Positions 57,177-64,000 of a stretch of DNA of 64,000 nt are shown here, piece after piece. The notes under the pieces were generated by a model, which worked only from the letters and a program-made list of their open reading frames with translations, had not been told where the DNA came from and did no database searches. Origin of the DNA: Methylohalomonas sp034521715 (GTDB taxonomy: Bacteria; Pseudomonadota; Gammaproteobacteria; Methylohalomonadales; Methylohalomonadaceae). The translations under genes and the position numbers were made by a program. The stretch covers positions 310,001-374,000 of the forward strand of contig JAXHLY010000002.1 of assembly GCA_034521715.1 (NCBI GenBank), read 5' to 3'. The stretch's first letter is position 1. The number at the start of each line of letters is the position of its first letter.

Positions 57177-57252
57177 TTGCCGGCCGGCGGGGACCCTCAT
57201 CCCTTCGCATGGTGTAAAATGCCCCGCTCTATTCGAACTGGAAGCCGTATCC

Positions 57253-57792
57253 GTGAATCAACCCCACGCGACAACAATTCTCTCGGTCCGTCGCGGCAGT
57301 CAGGTCGCCATGGGCGGCGACGGCCAGGTATCGCTGGGCGAGACCGTCATGAAAAACAATGCCCGCAAGATCCGGCGCCTTTATCATGACCGGGTACTGG
57401 CCGGTTTTGCCGGCGGCACCGCCGATGCCTTTACGCTGTTCGAGCGTTTCGAGGGCAAGCTGGAAAAACACCAGGGCCAGTTGACACGCGCCGCCGTGGA
57501 GCTGGCCAAGGACTGGCGTACCGATCGCATGCTGCGGCGACTGGAGGCCATGCTTTGTGTCGCCGATACCAGTACGTCCCTGATCATTTCCGGCAATGGT
57601 GACGTGATAGAACCCGAGGACAATGTCATGTCCATCGGATCCGGTAGCGGCTATGCACTGGCCGCCGCGCGCGCACTGCTGGCGCATACCGAACTCGATG
57701 CCAATGCGATTGTCGAGACGGCGATGAATATCGCCGCGGATATCTGCATTTATACCAACCACGAACTCACGATTGAACGTCTGGACGCCTGA
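57253..57792 (+). CDS. hslV: ATP-dependent protease subunit HslV (ClpQ)
   Basis: Proteasome-like threonine peptidase, dodecamer working with HslU. Start GTG 57253 gives MNQPHATTILSVRRG; the nucleophile should be the first Thr of TTILSVRR after removal of a six-residue propeptide, a form known in several proteobacteria. FAGGTADAFTLFERFEGKL, KDWRTDRMLRRLEAML, SIGSGSGYALAAARALL and ADICIYTNH are conserved. 179 aa. A TAAAAT -10-like box lies at 57213-57218, 35 bp upstream. hslU follows after 47 bp. Confidence 0.95.
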   Translation: MNQPHATTILSVRRGSQVAMGGDGQVSLGETVMKNNARKIRRLYHDRVLAGFAGGTADAFTLFERFEGKLEKHQGQLTRAAVELAKDWRTDRMLRRLEAMLCVADTSTSLIISGNGDVIEPEDNVMSIGSGSGYALAAARALLAHTELDANAIVETAMNIAADICIYTNHELTIERLDA

Positions 57793-57839
57793 CACCATTC
57801 ATAGCAGTCGTTCGGCCCAAGAAGGTTACCTGATACCCC

Positions 57840-59180
57840 ATGAAGGAATTGACTCCGCAACGCATTGTCGGTGAACTCGACAAACATATTATCGGCCAGG
57901 ACGCGGCCAAGCGTGCCGTGGCGATAGCCCTGCGCAACCGCTGGCGCCGCAGCCAGGTCGAGGAATCGCTGCGCAACGAAATCACGCCCAAGAACATTCT
58001 GATGATCGGCCCCACCGGCGTCGGCAAGACCGAGATAGCGCGGCGCCTGGCCCGGCTGGCACAGGCGCCGTTTATCAAGGTCGAGGCCACCAAGTTCACC
58101 GAGGTCGGCTATGTCGGCCGTGATGTTGAATCCATTATCCGCGACCTGGTCGATGCCTCGGCAAAGATGACGCGAGAACATGAAATGGACAAGGTCCGTG
58201 ACAGCGCCCGCGAGGCCGCGGAGGAGCGTATCCTGGATATCCTGCTGCCGCGCGCCCGCAGTTATGGTCATGATGTTGATGACAGTCATGTTGAAGCCGA
58301 TAACAGCCCGGCCCGCGAACGCTTCAGGGAAAAGCTTCGCAATGGTGAACTTGACGACAAGGAGATTGATGCCGAATTGAGCATGCCGCAGATGGGTGTG
58401 GAAATCATGGCGCCGCCGGGCATGGAGGAGATGACCAGTCAGCTGCAGCAGATGTTTCAGAACATGGGCGGCGGCAAGACCCAGACACGCCGCCTCAAGG
58501 TCAGGGACGCGCTCAAGCTGCTGACCGAAGAGGAGGCCGCGAAGCTTGTCAATGAAGACGATATCAAGGCACGGGCCATAGAAAATGTTGAACAGAGCGG
58601 CCTGGTCTTTATCGACGAGATCGACAAGATAACCAGTCGCTCTGAACAGAGCAATGCCGATGTCTCACGGGAAGGCGTGCAGCGCGATCTGCCGCCATCG
58701 ATCGAGGGCAGCACGGTGTCCACCAAGTACGGCATGGTGCGTACCGACCATATCCTGTTTATTGCCTCGGGGGCGTTTCACCTGGCCAAGCCATCGGACC
58801 TGATTCCGGAGCTGCAGGGCCGGTTGCCGATCCGGGTGGAACTGGAGGCGCTGGGCGTGAAGGAATTCGTTCGTATCCTCACCGAACCCAGCGCTTCGCT
58901 GACCGAACAGTACATCGCCCTGCTGGCTACCGAGGGTATCGGTCTCGAATACAAGCCCGAAGCGATTGAGCGTATCGCCGAAATCGCCTGGCAGGTGAAT
59001 GAACGTACCGAGAATATCGGTGCGCGGCGGCTGCATACGGTCATGGAACGGCTGCTGGAGGATCTGTCATACAGGGCCAGTGACCATGCCGGTGAGAGCG
59101 TCAGTATTGATGTCGCTTACGTCAATGAACGTCTCGGCGACCTGGCCAGTGATGAAGACCTGACCCGTTATATCCTATGA
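57840..59180 (+). CDS. hslU: ATP-dependent protease ATPase subunit HslU (ClpY)
   Basis: AAA+ unfoldase feeding HslV. 446 aa, uninterrupted. MKELTPQRIVGELDKHIIGQDAAKRAVAIALRNRWRR, Walker A GPTGVGKTEIARRLARL (about 56-72), EVGYVGRDVESIIRDL pore loop, intermediate domain with an acidic stretch, Walker B LVFIDEIDKI, and the end LTRYIL whose C-terminal tail enters HslV. Length and all motifs normal. Confidence 0.97.
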   Translation: MKELTPQRIVGELDKHIIGQDAAKRAVAIALRNRWRRSQVEESLRNEITPKNILMIGPTGVGKTEIARRLARLAQAPFIKVEATKFTEVGYVGRDVESIIRDLVDASAKMTREHEMDKVRDSAREAAEERILDILLPRARSYGHDVDDSHVEADNSPARERFREKLRNGELDDKEIDAELSMPQMGVEIMAPPGMEEMTSQLQQMFQNMGGGKTQTRRLKVRDALKLLTEEEAAKLVNEDDIKARAIENVEQSGLVFIDEIDKITSRSEQSNADVSREGVQRDLPPSIEGSTVSTKYGMVRTDHILFIASGAFHLAKPSDLIPELQGRLPIRVELEALGVKEFVRILTEPSASLTEQYIALLATEGIGLEYKPEAIERIAEIAWQVNERTENIGARRLHTVMERLLEDLSYRASDHAGESVSIDVAYVNERLGDLASDEDLTRYIL

Positions 59181-59575
59181 CCAGCCCGGATAAGGACAGG
59201 GGAAAAGAGACTGCTCCCCGGCCGGTCAATATCAGGCTACACAAGCTGTCGCGGGTACTGGAAATCGAGTTCGATGACGGTGCCCATTACAACCTCAGTT
59301 GCGAGTATCTGCGTGTGCATTCGCCTTCGGCCGATGTCAAGGGCCATGGTCCCGGTCAGGGCACTTTGCAGATCGGCAAGGAAAACGTGAATATAGAAGG
59401 CATTGAGCCGGTAGGTAACTATGCTGTCAAACTGCAGTTCGATGACGGTCATAATACCGGCCTTTACAGCTGGCAGTATCTGTATGAACTGGGGCGTAAT
59501 TATGACTCGAACTGGCAGGCCTATCTTGATGCCCTGAAGGAAGCAGGTATCAGGCATTCAAGGCACGAAGAATAA
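59177..59575 (+). CDS. DUF971 protein (gamma-butyrobetaine hydroxylase-like N-terminal domain)
   Basis: 132 aa, ATGA overlap with hslU. RPVNIRLHKLSRVLEIEFDDGAHYNLSCEYLRVHSPSADVKGHG and ENVNIEGIEPVGNYAVKLQFDDGHNTGLYSWQYLYEL match DUF971 (GBBH-like_N). Stand-alone DUF971 proteins with links to Fe-S metabolism are known; the role is unproven. This place after hslVU and before ubiE is standard. Confidence 0.92.
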   Translation: MTSPDKDRGKETAPRPVNIRLHKLSRVLEIEFDDGAHYNLSCEYLRVHSPSADVKGHGPGQGTLQIGKENVNIEGIEPVGNYAVKLQFDDGHNTGLYSWQYLYELGRNYDSNWQAYLDALKEAGIRHSRHEE

Positions 59576-59593
59576 GCGAACCACCTTTCATCC

Positions 59594-60346
59594 ATGACGC
59601 ACAAAGACGAGACTGATTTTGGCTTTAGCCGGGTAGCACCGGCGGAAAAAACACGTCGTGTGCGCGCTGTCTTCGAATCGGTGGCGCCCCGCTATGATCT
59701 GATGAATGATCTGATGTCGGCCGGTCTGCACCGGCTGTGGAAGCGTCAGGCAGTGAACATGCTGGATATCCGGCCGGGACATATGGTGCTGGATCTTGCC
59801 GGCGGCACCGGTGATATGACCAGGCTGATGCGCATAAACGGCTCAACAGGCAGGGCCGTATCGATTCTCAGCGATATCAATGCTGCCATGCTGACACACG
59901 GCCGCGATCGTCTGCTCAACGAGGGCCTGGCCGCCGGTATCGATTACGTGCAGGCCGACGCCGAATCACTGCCGTTCCGGCCGCGCAGCCTGGATCGTAT
60001 CTGTATTGCCTTCGGTCTGCGTAATGTCACGGACAAGGTCAAGGCCCTGCGTGCCGCCTATGAGGCGCTCCGGTTCGGTGGCCTGTACCTGATCCTGGAA
60101 TTCTCGCAACTGAAACTGCGTGCACTCGAGCCGCTGTATGATGCCTATTCGTTTCAATGGCTGCCGTGGCTGGGGCAGAGAATAGCCGGTGATGCCGACA
60201 GTTACCGTTACCTGGCCGAATCCATCCGCAGGCACCCGGATCAGAATACGCTGAGTGCGATGCTGCAGCAGGCCGGTTTCGACCGTGTTGATTACACCAA
60301 TCTGGCCGGCGGTATTGTCGCGGTACACCGCGCCTGGAAGATCTGA
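59594..60346 (+). CDS. ubiE: Ubiquinone/menaquinone biosynthesis C-methyltransferase UbiE
   Basis: SAM methyltransferase for ring C-methylation in ubiquinone synthesis. 250 aa. VRAVFESVAPRYDLMNDLMSAGLHRLWKR (UbiE signature), SAM motif VLDLAGGTGDMTRLM, ADAESLPFRPRSLDRICIAFGLRNVTDKVKAL and YDAYSFQWLPWLGQRIAGDADSYRYLAESIRRHPDQ. Normal length. Opens the ubiE-ubiJ-ubiB set. Confidence 0.97.
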   Translation: MTHKDETDFGFSRVAPAEKTRRVRAVFESVAPRYDLMNDLMSAGLHRLWKRQAVNMLDIRPGHMVLDLAGGTGDMTRLMRINGSTGRAVSILSDINAAMLTHGRDRLLNEGLAAGIDYVQADAESLPFRPRSLDRICIAFGLRNVTDKVKALRAAYEALRFGGLYLILEFSQLKLRALEPLYDAYSFQWLPWLGQRIAGDADSYRYLAESIRRHPDQNTLSAMLQQAGFDRVDYTNLAGGIVAVHRAWKI

Positions 60347-60349
60347 TTC

Positions 60350-60979
60350 ATGCGCGCTACAGCATTCCGGCCCTCCGTCTTGTTGCTCACCAGCCTGCAG
60401 GCCGGTATTAACCGTCTGCTTGCATTTGATACCGGGGCCCGGTCTGCGCTGGCACAGCTTGCAGGCAAGGTTATTGCCATTGAAATTACACAACCCCCTT
60501 ATCAGGTATTCCTGCTGCCCGGCAGTGCATATCTGGAATTGACGGCAGCCCGGCCCGGCCACGTCGATGTCAGTATCCGTGGCCGGCCCGCGGCATTGCT
60601 CGGGATGGTTATCGGCAAACAGGACGCCCGCAGCCAGGGCCATGTCGAAATACGCGGTGATATTCACCTGGCCCAGCGGTTCCAACAGATCATGCAGGCA
60701 CTGGATGTTGACTGGGAAGAGTTCATTTCCATGTATGTCGGTGATATGGCGGCCCATCATATCAGCCGCCTCGGCCGGGATGTCGGGCGCTATTTCATGA
60801 CGGCAAGACAGAGCCTGATAACCCAGTTCACGGAATACCTGCGTTACGAGCAGAACATGCTGCCGCTGCGACATGAGATCGATTATTTCATCGAGGCTGT
60901 CGATGGCCTGCGCGATGATGTCGAACGCATGCAACAGCGCCTGCAGCGACTGGAGCAACAGCGGAGCAGACAGTCATGA
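60350..60979 (+). CDS. ubiJ: Ubiquinone biosynthesis accessory factor UbiJ
   Basis: SCP2-domain protein that holds ubiquinone intermediates in the soluble Ubi complex. 209 aa. SCP2-like part VIAIEITQPPYQVFLLPG...GHVDVSIRGRPAALLGMVIG...GHVEIRGDIHLAQRFQQIM, then a helical C-terminus with coiled coil ERMQQRLQRLEQQ. 3 bp after ubiE; ATGA overlap with ubiB. Confidence 0.93.
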   Translation: MRATAFRPSVLLLTSLQAGINRLLAFDTGARSALAQLAGKVIAIEITQPPYQVFLLPGSAYLELTAARPGHVDVSIRGRPAALLGMVIGKQDARSQGHVEIRGDIHLAQRFQQIMQALDVDWEEFISMYVGDMAAHHISRLGRDVGRYFMTARQSLITQFTEYLRYEQNMLPLRHEIDYFIEAVDGLRDDVERMQQRLQRLEQQRSRQS

Positions 60980-62647
60980 AAATGGTGACACCGGGCCAGG
61001 CACTGCGGCTGATATCGATTCAACGCGTGCTGATCCGCCATGGCCTGGACGAGATCATTTTCGCGACCCACCTGTTTCGGCCGATCCGTTTTCTGTTTTA
61101 CCTGTTGCCCTGGAACTGGTTCCGGCGTCTGCACGGTACGCGCGCGCAGCGCATGCGCCAGGTGCTGGAAGATCTGGGACCGATTTATGTGAAATTCGGC
61201 CAGTTGCTGTCGACCCGCGGCGATCTTCTGCCCGAGGAGATGGCGGTCGAGTTCTCGCAGTTACAGGATCATGTGCCGCCGTTCCCCGGTGACGAGGCGC
61301 GCCGGATCGTGGAAGAAGCGCTTGGCGGCCGGCTGGAGGACCATTTCCGTGAATTTGACGAGGTGCCGCTGGCCTCGGCATCGATAGCGCAGGTCCATGC
61401 CGCCACACGCCTGAACGGCCAGCGCGTCATCGTCAAGGTGGTGCGGCCGGGGATCCAGAAAACCATTCGTCGCGACCTCGGCCTGATCCGGGTATTCGCC
61501 GAAATGGCGGAGCGCTATGCCCCGGGCGGGCGCTTCATGCGGCCGACCAATGTGGTCAGGGAATTCGAACGCATCCTCTGGAATGAACTCGATCTGCTGC
61601 ACGAGGCGGCCAACGCCTCGCAGCTGCGCCGCAACTTCCTCGGTTCCGACGTGCTGTATGTGCCGGAAATACACTGGGACCTGAGCCGCCATGATGTGCT
61701 GGTTATGGAGCGGATTTCCGGTATTCCCGTGCGCAATATCGCGGCACTGGAAGAAGCGGGCATCGATCTGAAATGGCTGGCCGAGGCCGGCATCGAGGCT
61801 TTTTTCACCATGGTGTTCCGGGACAGCTTCTTCCATGCCGATATGCATCCCGGCAATATATTTGTCAGCTATCCCGATGCCGACAAGCCGCCACGCTTTA
61901 TTGTCGTCGATTTCGGCATCATGAGTTCGCTGAGCGAATATGACCAGCGCTATCTGGCGGAAAACTTTCTGGCCTTTCTGGATCGCGATTACCAGCGCGT
62001 TGCCGAACTGCATGTCGAATCCGGCTGGGTGCCGCCCGTATACGCGCGTCGATGAATTCGAATTTGCCATCCGTGGCGTCTGCGAGCCATTGCTGGACCG
62101 GCCGATGCGCGAGATATCCATAGGCGACCTGCTGCTGCGCCTGTTCCAGACGGCGCGTCAGTTCAATATGGAAATCCTGCCGCAGTTGCTGCTACTGCAG
62201 AAGACCCTTGTCAATGTGGAAGGGCTGGGGCGTTCACTGTATCCCGATGTCGACCTGTGGAAGACGGCGCGGCCGCTGCTCGATCAGTGGATGAATGAAC
62301 GTCTGGGGGTGCGGGGACTTTACAAATCGACGCGCCGCAACCTGCCATTATGGATCGATCGTCTGCCCGGCGTGCCGAACAAGGCCATTCACGTGCTGGA
62401 GCGTCTGCATGAGGGCCGGCTGCAGCTGGACATGCGCTCGGATCAGCTGGAAGAGATCAAGCAGGAGATACGCCGTCATCGCCAGCACACGATCTATGCG
62501 GTGGCAGGTTCGGTATTCGTGCTGGCCGCCGCAGTAGTACTCGGCCTGGAAGGTACAGCACCCCGCATGCTGGGGGGCATACCTGTACTGACCTGGCTGC
62601 TCGGACTGACCGGCCTGGGATTGCTGGCCGTATCGTTAAGGAATTAG
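60976..62647 (+). CDS. ubiB: Ubiquinone biosynthesis kinase-like protein UbiB (frameshifted)
   Basis: ADCK/UbiB atypical kinase-like ATPase of the ubiquinone pathway, membrane-anchored at its C-terminus. GPIYVKFGQLLSTRGDLLP (KxGQ motif), the Ala-rich nucleotide loop ASASIAQVHAATRLNGQRVIVKVVRPG, ERISGIPVRNI, FFHADMHPGNIFVS and VVDFGIMSSLSEYDQRYL. A shift near 62040 at WVPP|TRVDEFEFAIRGV; the next frame gives the rest and two C-terminal helices (AVAGSVFVLAAAVVLGL, PVLTWLLGLTGLGLLAVSL). About 557 aa repaired. Its TAG lies in the first unit of a TTAGGGG repeat. Confidence 0.95.
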
Positions 62648-62664
62648 GGGTCAGGGGTTAGGGC
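62644..62664 (+). repeat. Short heptamer array at the ubiB stop: TTAGGGG x3
   Basis: TTAGGGG, TCAGGGG, TTAGGGC, starting with the bases of the ubiB stop codon (TAG at 62645-62647) and reading outward. Confidence 0.7.
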
Positions 62665-62679
62665 ACAGTAGCTGGTGCT

Positions 62680-62705
62680 GTAGGAGCCCGGTTTACCGGG
62701 CGAAT
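62680..62705 (+). repeat. REP-like palindrome (GTAG type, variant stem)
   Basis: GTAGGAG followed by CCCGG TTTA CCGGG and CGAAT. Head and tail match the REPs at 653 and 26250, while the stem differs with compensating changes, which supports selection for the hairpin. A degenerate inverse copy lies at 62721-62743. Confidence 0.68.
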
Positions 62706-62750
62706 GAAATCCACCCATCTATGCAGCAAGCTGCGCCCCTGTAATTCTTC

Positions 62751-62851
62751 GAGATACGAATGACGAATAACGAGATACGCGTATTACGCTTCACAAACGA
62801 CGAGCGGCGAACAAGATTTTGATTCGCGTGTATTTGCGTTCATTTGCGGAC
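62751..62851. repeat. Degenerate heptamers and a decamer element before the LOG gene
   Basis: 62751-62813 can be divided in steady 7-nt steps: GAGATAC, GAATGAC, GAATAAC, GAGATAC, GCGTATT, ACGCTTC, ACAAACG, ACGAGCG, GCGAACA. 62822-62851 is a minus-strand decamer element (TCCGCAAATGAACGC). The rest of 62648-62895 is covered by REPs. Confidence 0.55.
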
Positions 62852-62873
62852 TGTTCAATCAAACAATCCATTT

Positions 62874-62897
62874 ATTCGCGCAGCAAGCTGCGCTCTT
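62874..62897 (-). repeat. REP-like palindrome ending in the LOG-gene stop codon
   Basis: On minus: AAGAGCGCAGCTTGCTGCGCG then AAT, starting within the TAA stop (62896-62898) of the LOG-family gene and reading away from it. Confidence 0.65.
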
Positions 62898-63453
62898 ATC
62901 TGGCTAATGTGGACGAGTCGAGTTTCTTCAGCAATTTTTCCGGCTTGTCTGAAACCTTGAGTAACCGCTCGAGATCCCCGGCGTTGAGATAACCTTCGGT
63001 CACCGTCTGGTTGAGAAAGTCCAGCAGGCGATCGTAGTAGCCGTTACTGTTCAGCAGACCCACCGGTTTTTCGTGAATGCCGATCTGCAGCCAGGTCAGC
63101 ATCTCGAACAGTTCTTCCAGTGTGCCCAGCCCTCCGGGCATGGCAATAAAGCCGTCGGCCAGTTCCGCCATCAGCGCCTTGCGCTGGTGCATGTCATCGA
63201 CGATATGCAGTTCGGTCAGGCCGTCATGGGCGACTTCCTTGTGCTGCAGGCTGACGGGAATGACGCCGATGACATCGCCGCCGGCAGCGAGTGTCGCATC
63301 GGCAATGATCCCCATCATGCCGACATGACCGCCGCCATAGATCAGCGTGATGCCGTTTCCGGCAAGCAACTGCCCCAGTCTCATCGCGTCACGGCGATGG
63401 TTTTCCGACAGGCCGCGGCGTGAACCGCAATAAACACACAGGCGCTTGAACAT
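62896..63453 (-). CDS. LOG-family protein (TIGR00730, putative cytokinin riboside 5'-monophosphate phosphoribohydrolase)
   Basis: 185 aa Rossmann-fold nucleotide N-glycosidase. MFKRLCVYCGSRRG, LIYGGGHVGMMGIIADATLAAGGDVIGVIP, and the family motif PGGLGTLEELFEMLTWLQIGIHEKP (PGGxGTxxE) are exact. Family members split AMP-type nucleotides at the N-glycosidic bond; the bacterial role is unclear. Follows the DJ-1 family gene on the same strand by 17 bp. Confidence 0.93.
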   Translation of the reverse strand: MFKRLCVYCGSRRGLSENHRRDAMRLGQLLAGNGITLIYGGGHVGMMGIIADATLAAGGDVIGVIPVSLQHKEVAHDGLTELHIVDDMHQRKALMAELADGFIAMPGGLGTLEELFEMLTWLQIGIHEKPVGLLNSNGYYDRLLDFLNQTVTEGYLNAGDLERLLKVSDKPEKLLKKLDSSTLAR

Positions 63454-63470
63454 TGTCCGGGAAGCCCGAA

Positions 63471-64000
63471 TCAGGGCCGGGCCAGTGCGGCCTCGACTTC
63501 GTCCCGCCGGGTTCTGCCGACCAGCAGTTCAATAAGACTGAGCGCAAAGTCCATGGCCGTGCCGGGGCCACGTGAAGTCACAATGTTGCCGTCGACAACA
63601 ACCGGATCGTTTATCAGTTTGACCTGATAGGGATTGTCGGCGTGGATATGACCCGGATAACAAGTTGCCTGTTTGCCCGCCAGCACACCACTCGCGGCAA
63701 GCACCTTGGGGGCGGCACAGATGGCGGCGGTAAATTTGCCGCTGTCAGCCATTTTTTTCAGCAATTCGCTGATGCGTGCATCATTATTGAGGTTGTCGGC
63801 ACCGGCGGCACCGCCCGGCAGAACCACCATGTCGTAGTCACGCTGCAGGGCACTGTCGAGATCGGTATCCGGTACCAGCGTGACACCGCGGCTGGCGCGG
63901 ATCGGTTCGCAGTCGAGGCCGGCGGTGACCACTTCAATGTCGGCGCGCCGCAAAAGGTCGATGATGGTCACGGCCTCCAGTTCTTCACAGCCCTGGGCTA
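63471..64000 (-). CDS. DJ-1/PfpI family protein, YajL-like (5' end outside window)
   Basis: The frame is open to position 64000, where it reads AQGCEELEAVTIIDLLRRADIEV, the usual second strand and helix of DJ-1/YajL, so the true start is a few residues beyond the edge. Nucleophile elbow AAICAAPKVLAASGVL (Cys near residue 106 of the family), PGGAAGADNL with the catalytic Glu region EGCEE at the N-terminus, TSRGPGTAMDFALSLIELL at the end. Proposed deglycase/chaperone family. Intact within the window. Confidence 0.92.
   Translation of the reverse strand, partial: AQGCEELEAVTIIDLLRRADIEVVTAGLDCEPIRASRGVTLVPDTDLDSALQRDYDMVVLPGGAAGADNLNNDARISELLKKMADSGKFTAAICAAPKVLAASGVLAGKQATCYPGHIHADNPYQVKLINDPVVVDGNIVTSRGPGTAMDFALSLIELLVGRTRRDEVEAALARP

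Noticed and set aside
57145..57252. Extended N-terminus of HslV
   Set aside because: It would overlap the end of xerC. The conserved propeptide form starts at GTG 57253.

Overview
The window looks like a chromosomal segment of a moderately GC-rich, probably uncultured gammaproteobacterium, perhaps near Chromatiales or related sulfur-oxidiser lineages. This rests on gene content and order: hda next to purM and arsC/wrbA, ilvIH-ilvC-psd-pssA-leuA, dapF-DUF484-xerC-hslVU and ubiE-ubiJ-ubiB, plus pilS-pilR-pilA. No rRNA, tRNA, CRISPR array, IS element or prophage was seen.

Layout: 1-1925 sucD (partial) and sucC on minus. 2190-6073 holds a PP0621-like gene, pilS, pilR and pilA, with a clear sigma-54 promoter before pilA and an intrinsic terminator after it. 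About 6150-15400 is a visibly AT-rich island. It carries two tandem paralogous membrane proteins of the TMTC/GT-C type with TPR tails, a DPM1/GtrB-like GT2, a hexapeptide acyltransferase and an LPG-synthase-TM flippase-like protein. Convergent to these are a NodB-like deacetylase, a FemAB-like GNAT and a sulfotransferase. I read this as a candidate pilin or surface-glycan modification locus. 15403-22060 is housekeeping: suhB, trmJ, purM, DUF2066, hda, BPSS1780-type membrane protein, wrbA, arsC. 22199-28183 has yihY, a large PilZ-like protein, acylphosphatase, an NTF2-like protein and proS. 28416-36862 is branched-chain amino acid and phospholipid synthesis (ilvI, ilvH, ilvC, psd-like, leucine leader peptide, pssA, leuA), then UDG and rimI. 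36920-44724 is envelope-related: L,D-transpeptidase, cupin, cysM, TonB receptor, YdbH/YdbL. 44735-54650 has a PolB-like exonuclease, rlmD, a peptide ABC transporter, an L,D-transpeptidase, nagZ, TraB/GumN and MscS. 54693-62647 is dapF to ubiB, and the window ends with a LOG-family protein and a partial DJ-1/YajL protein on minus.

Two cross-cutting observations stand out. First, many gene borders carry short-period tandem arrays (7-, 8- or 10-nt units such as GTGAATC, GTGAATA, TGACTGG, TTAGGGG, TTAACTGG, CGCAAATGAA). They start at or within a few bases of the stop or start codon and read outward from the gene, often as inverted pairs. The two heptamer pairs between convergent genes also share a central GGAAC...GTTCC hairpin. 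Most units contain TGA, TAA or TAG, and a period of 7, 8 or 10 puts that stop in all three frames. I know of no description of this architecture. Second, about 29 single-base frameshifts interrupt otherwise perfectly conserved genes, including several copies' worth in essential pathways. I favour uncorrected insertion-type sequencing errors over gene decay, and such genes are annotated over their full span.
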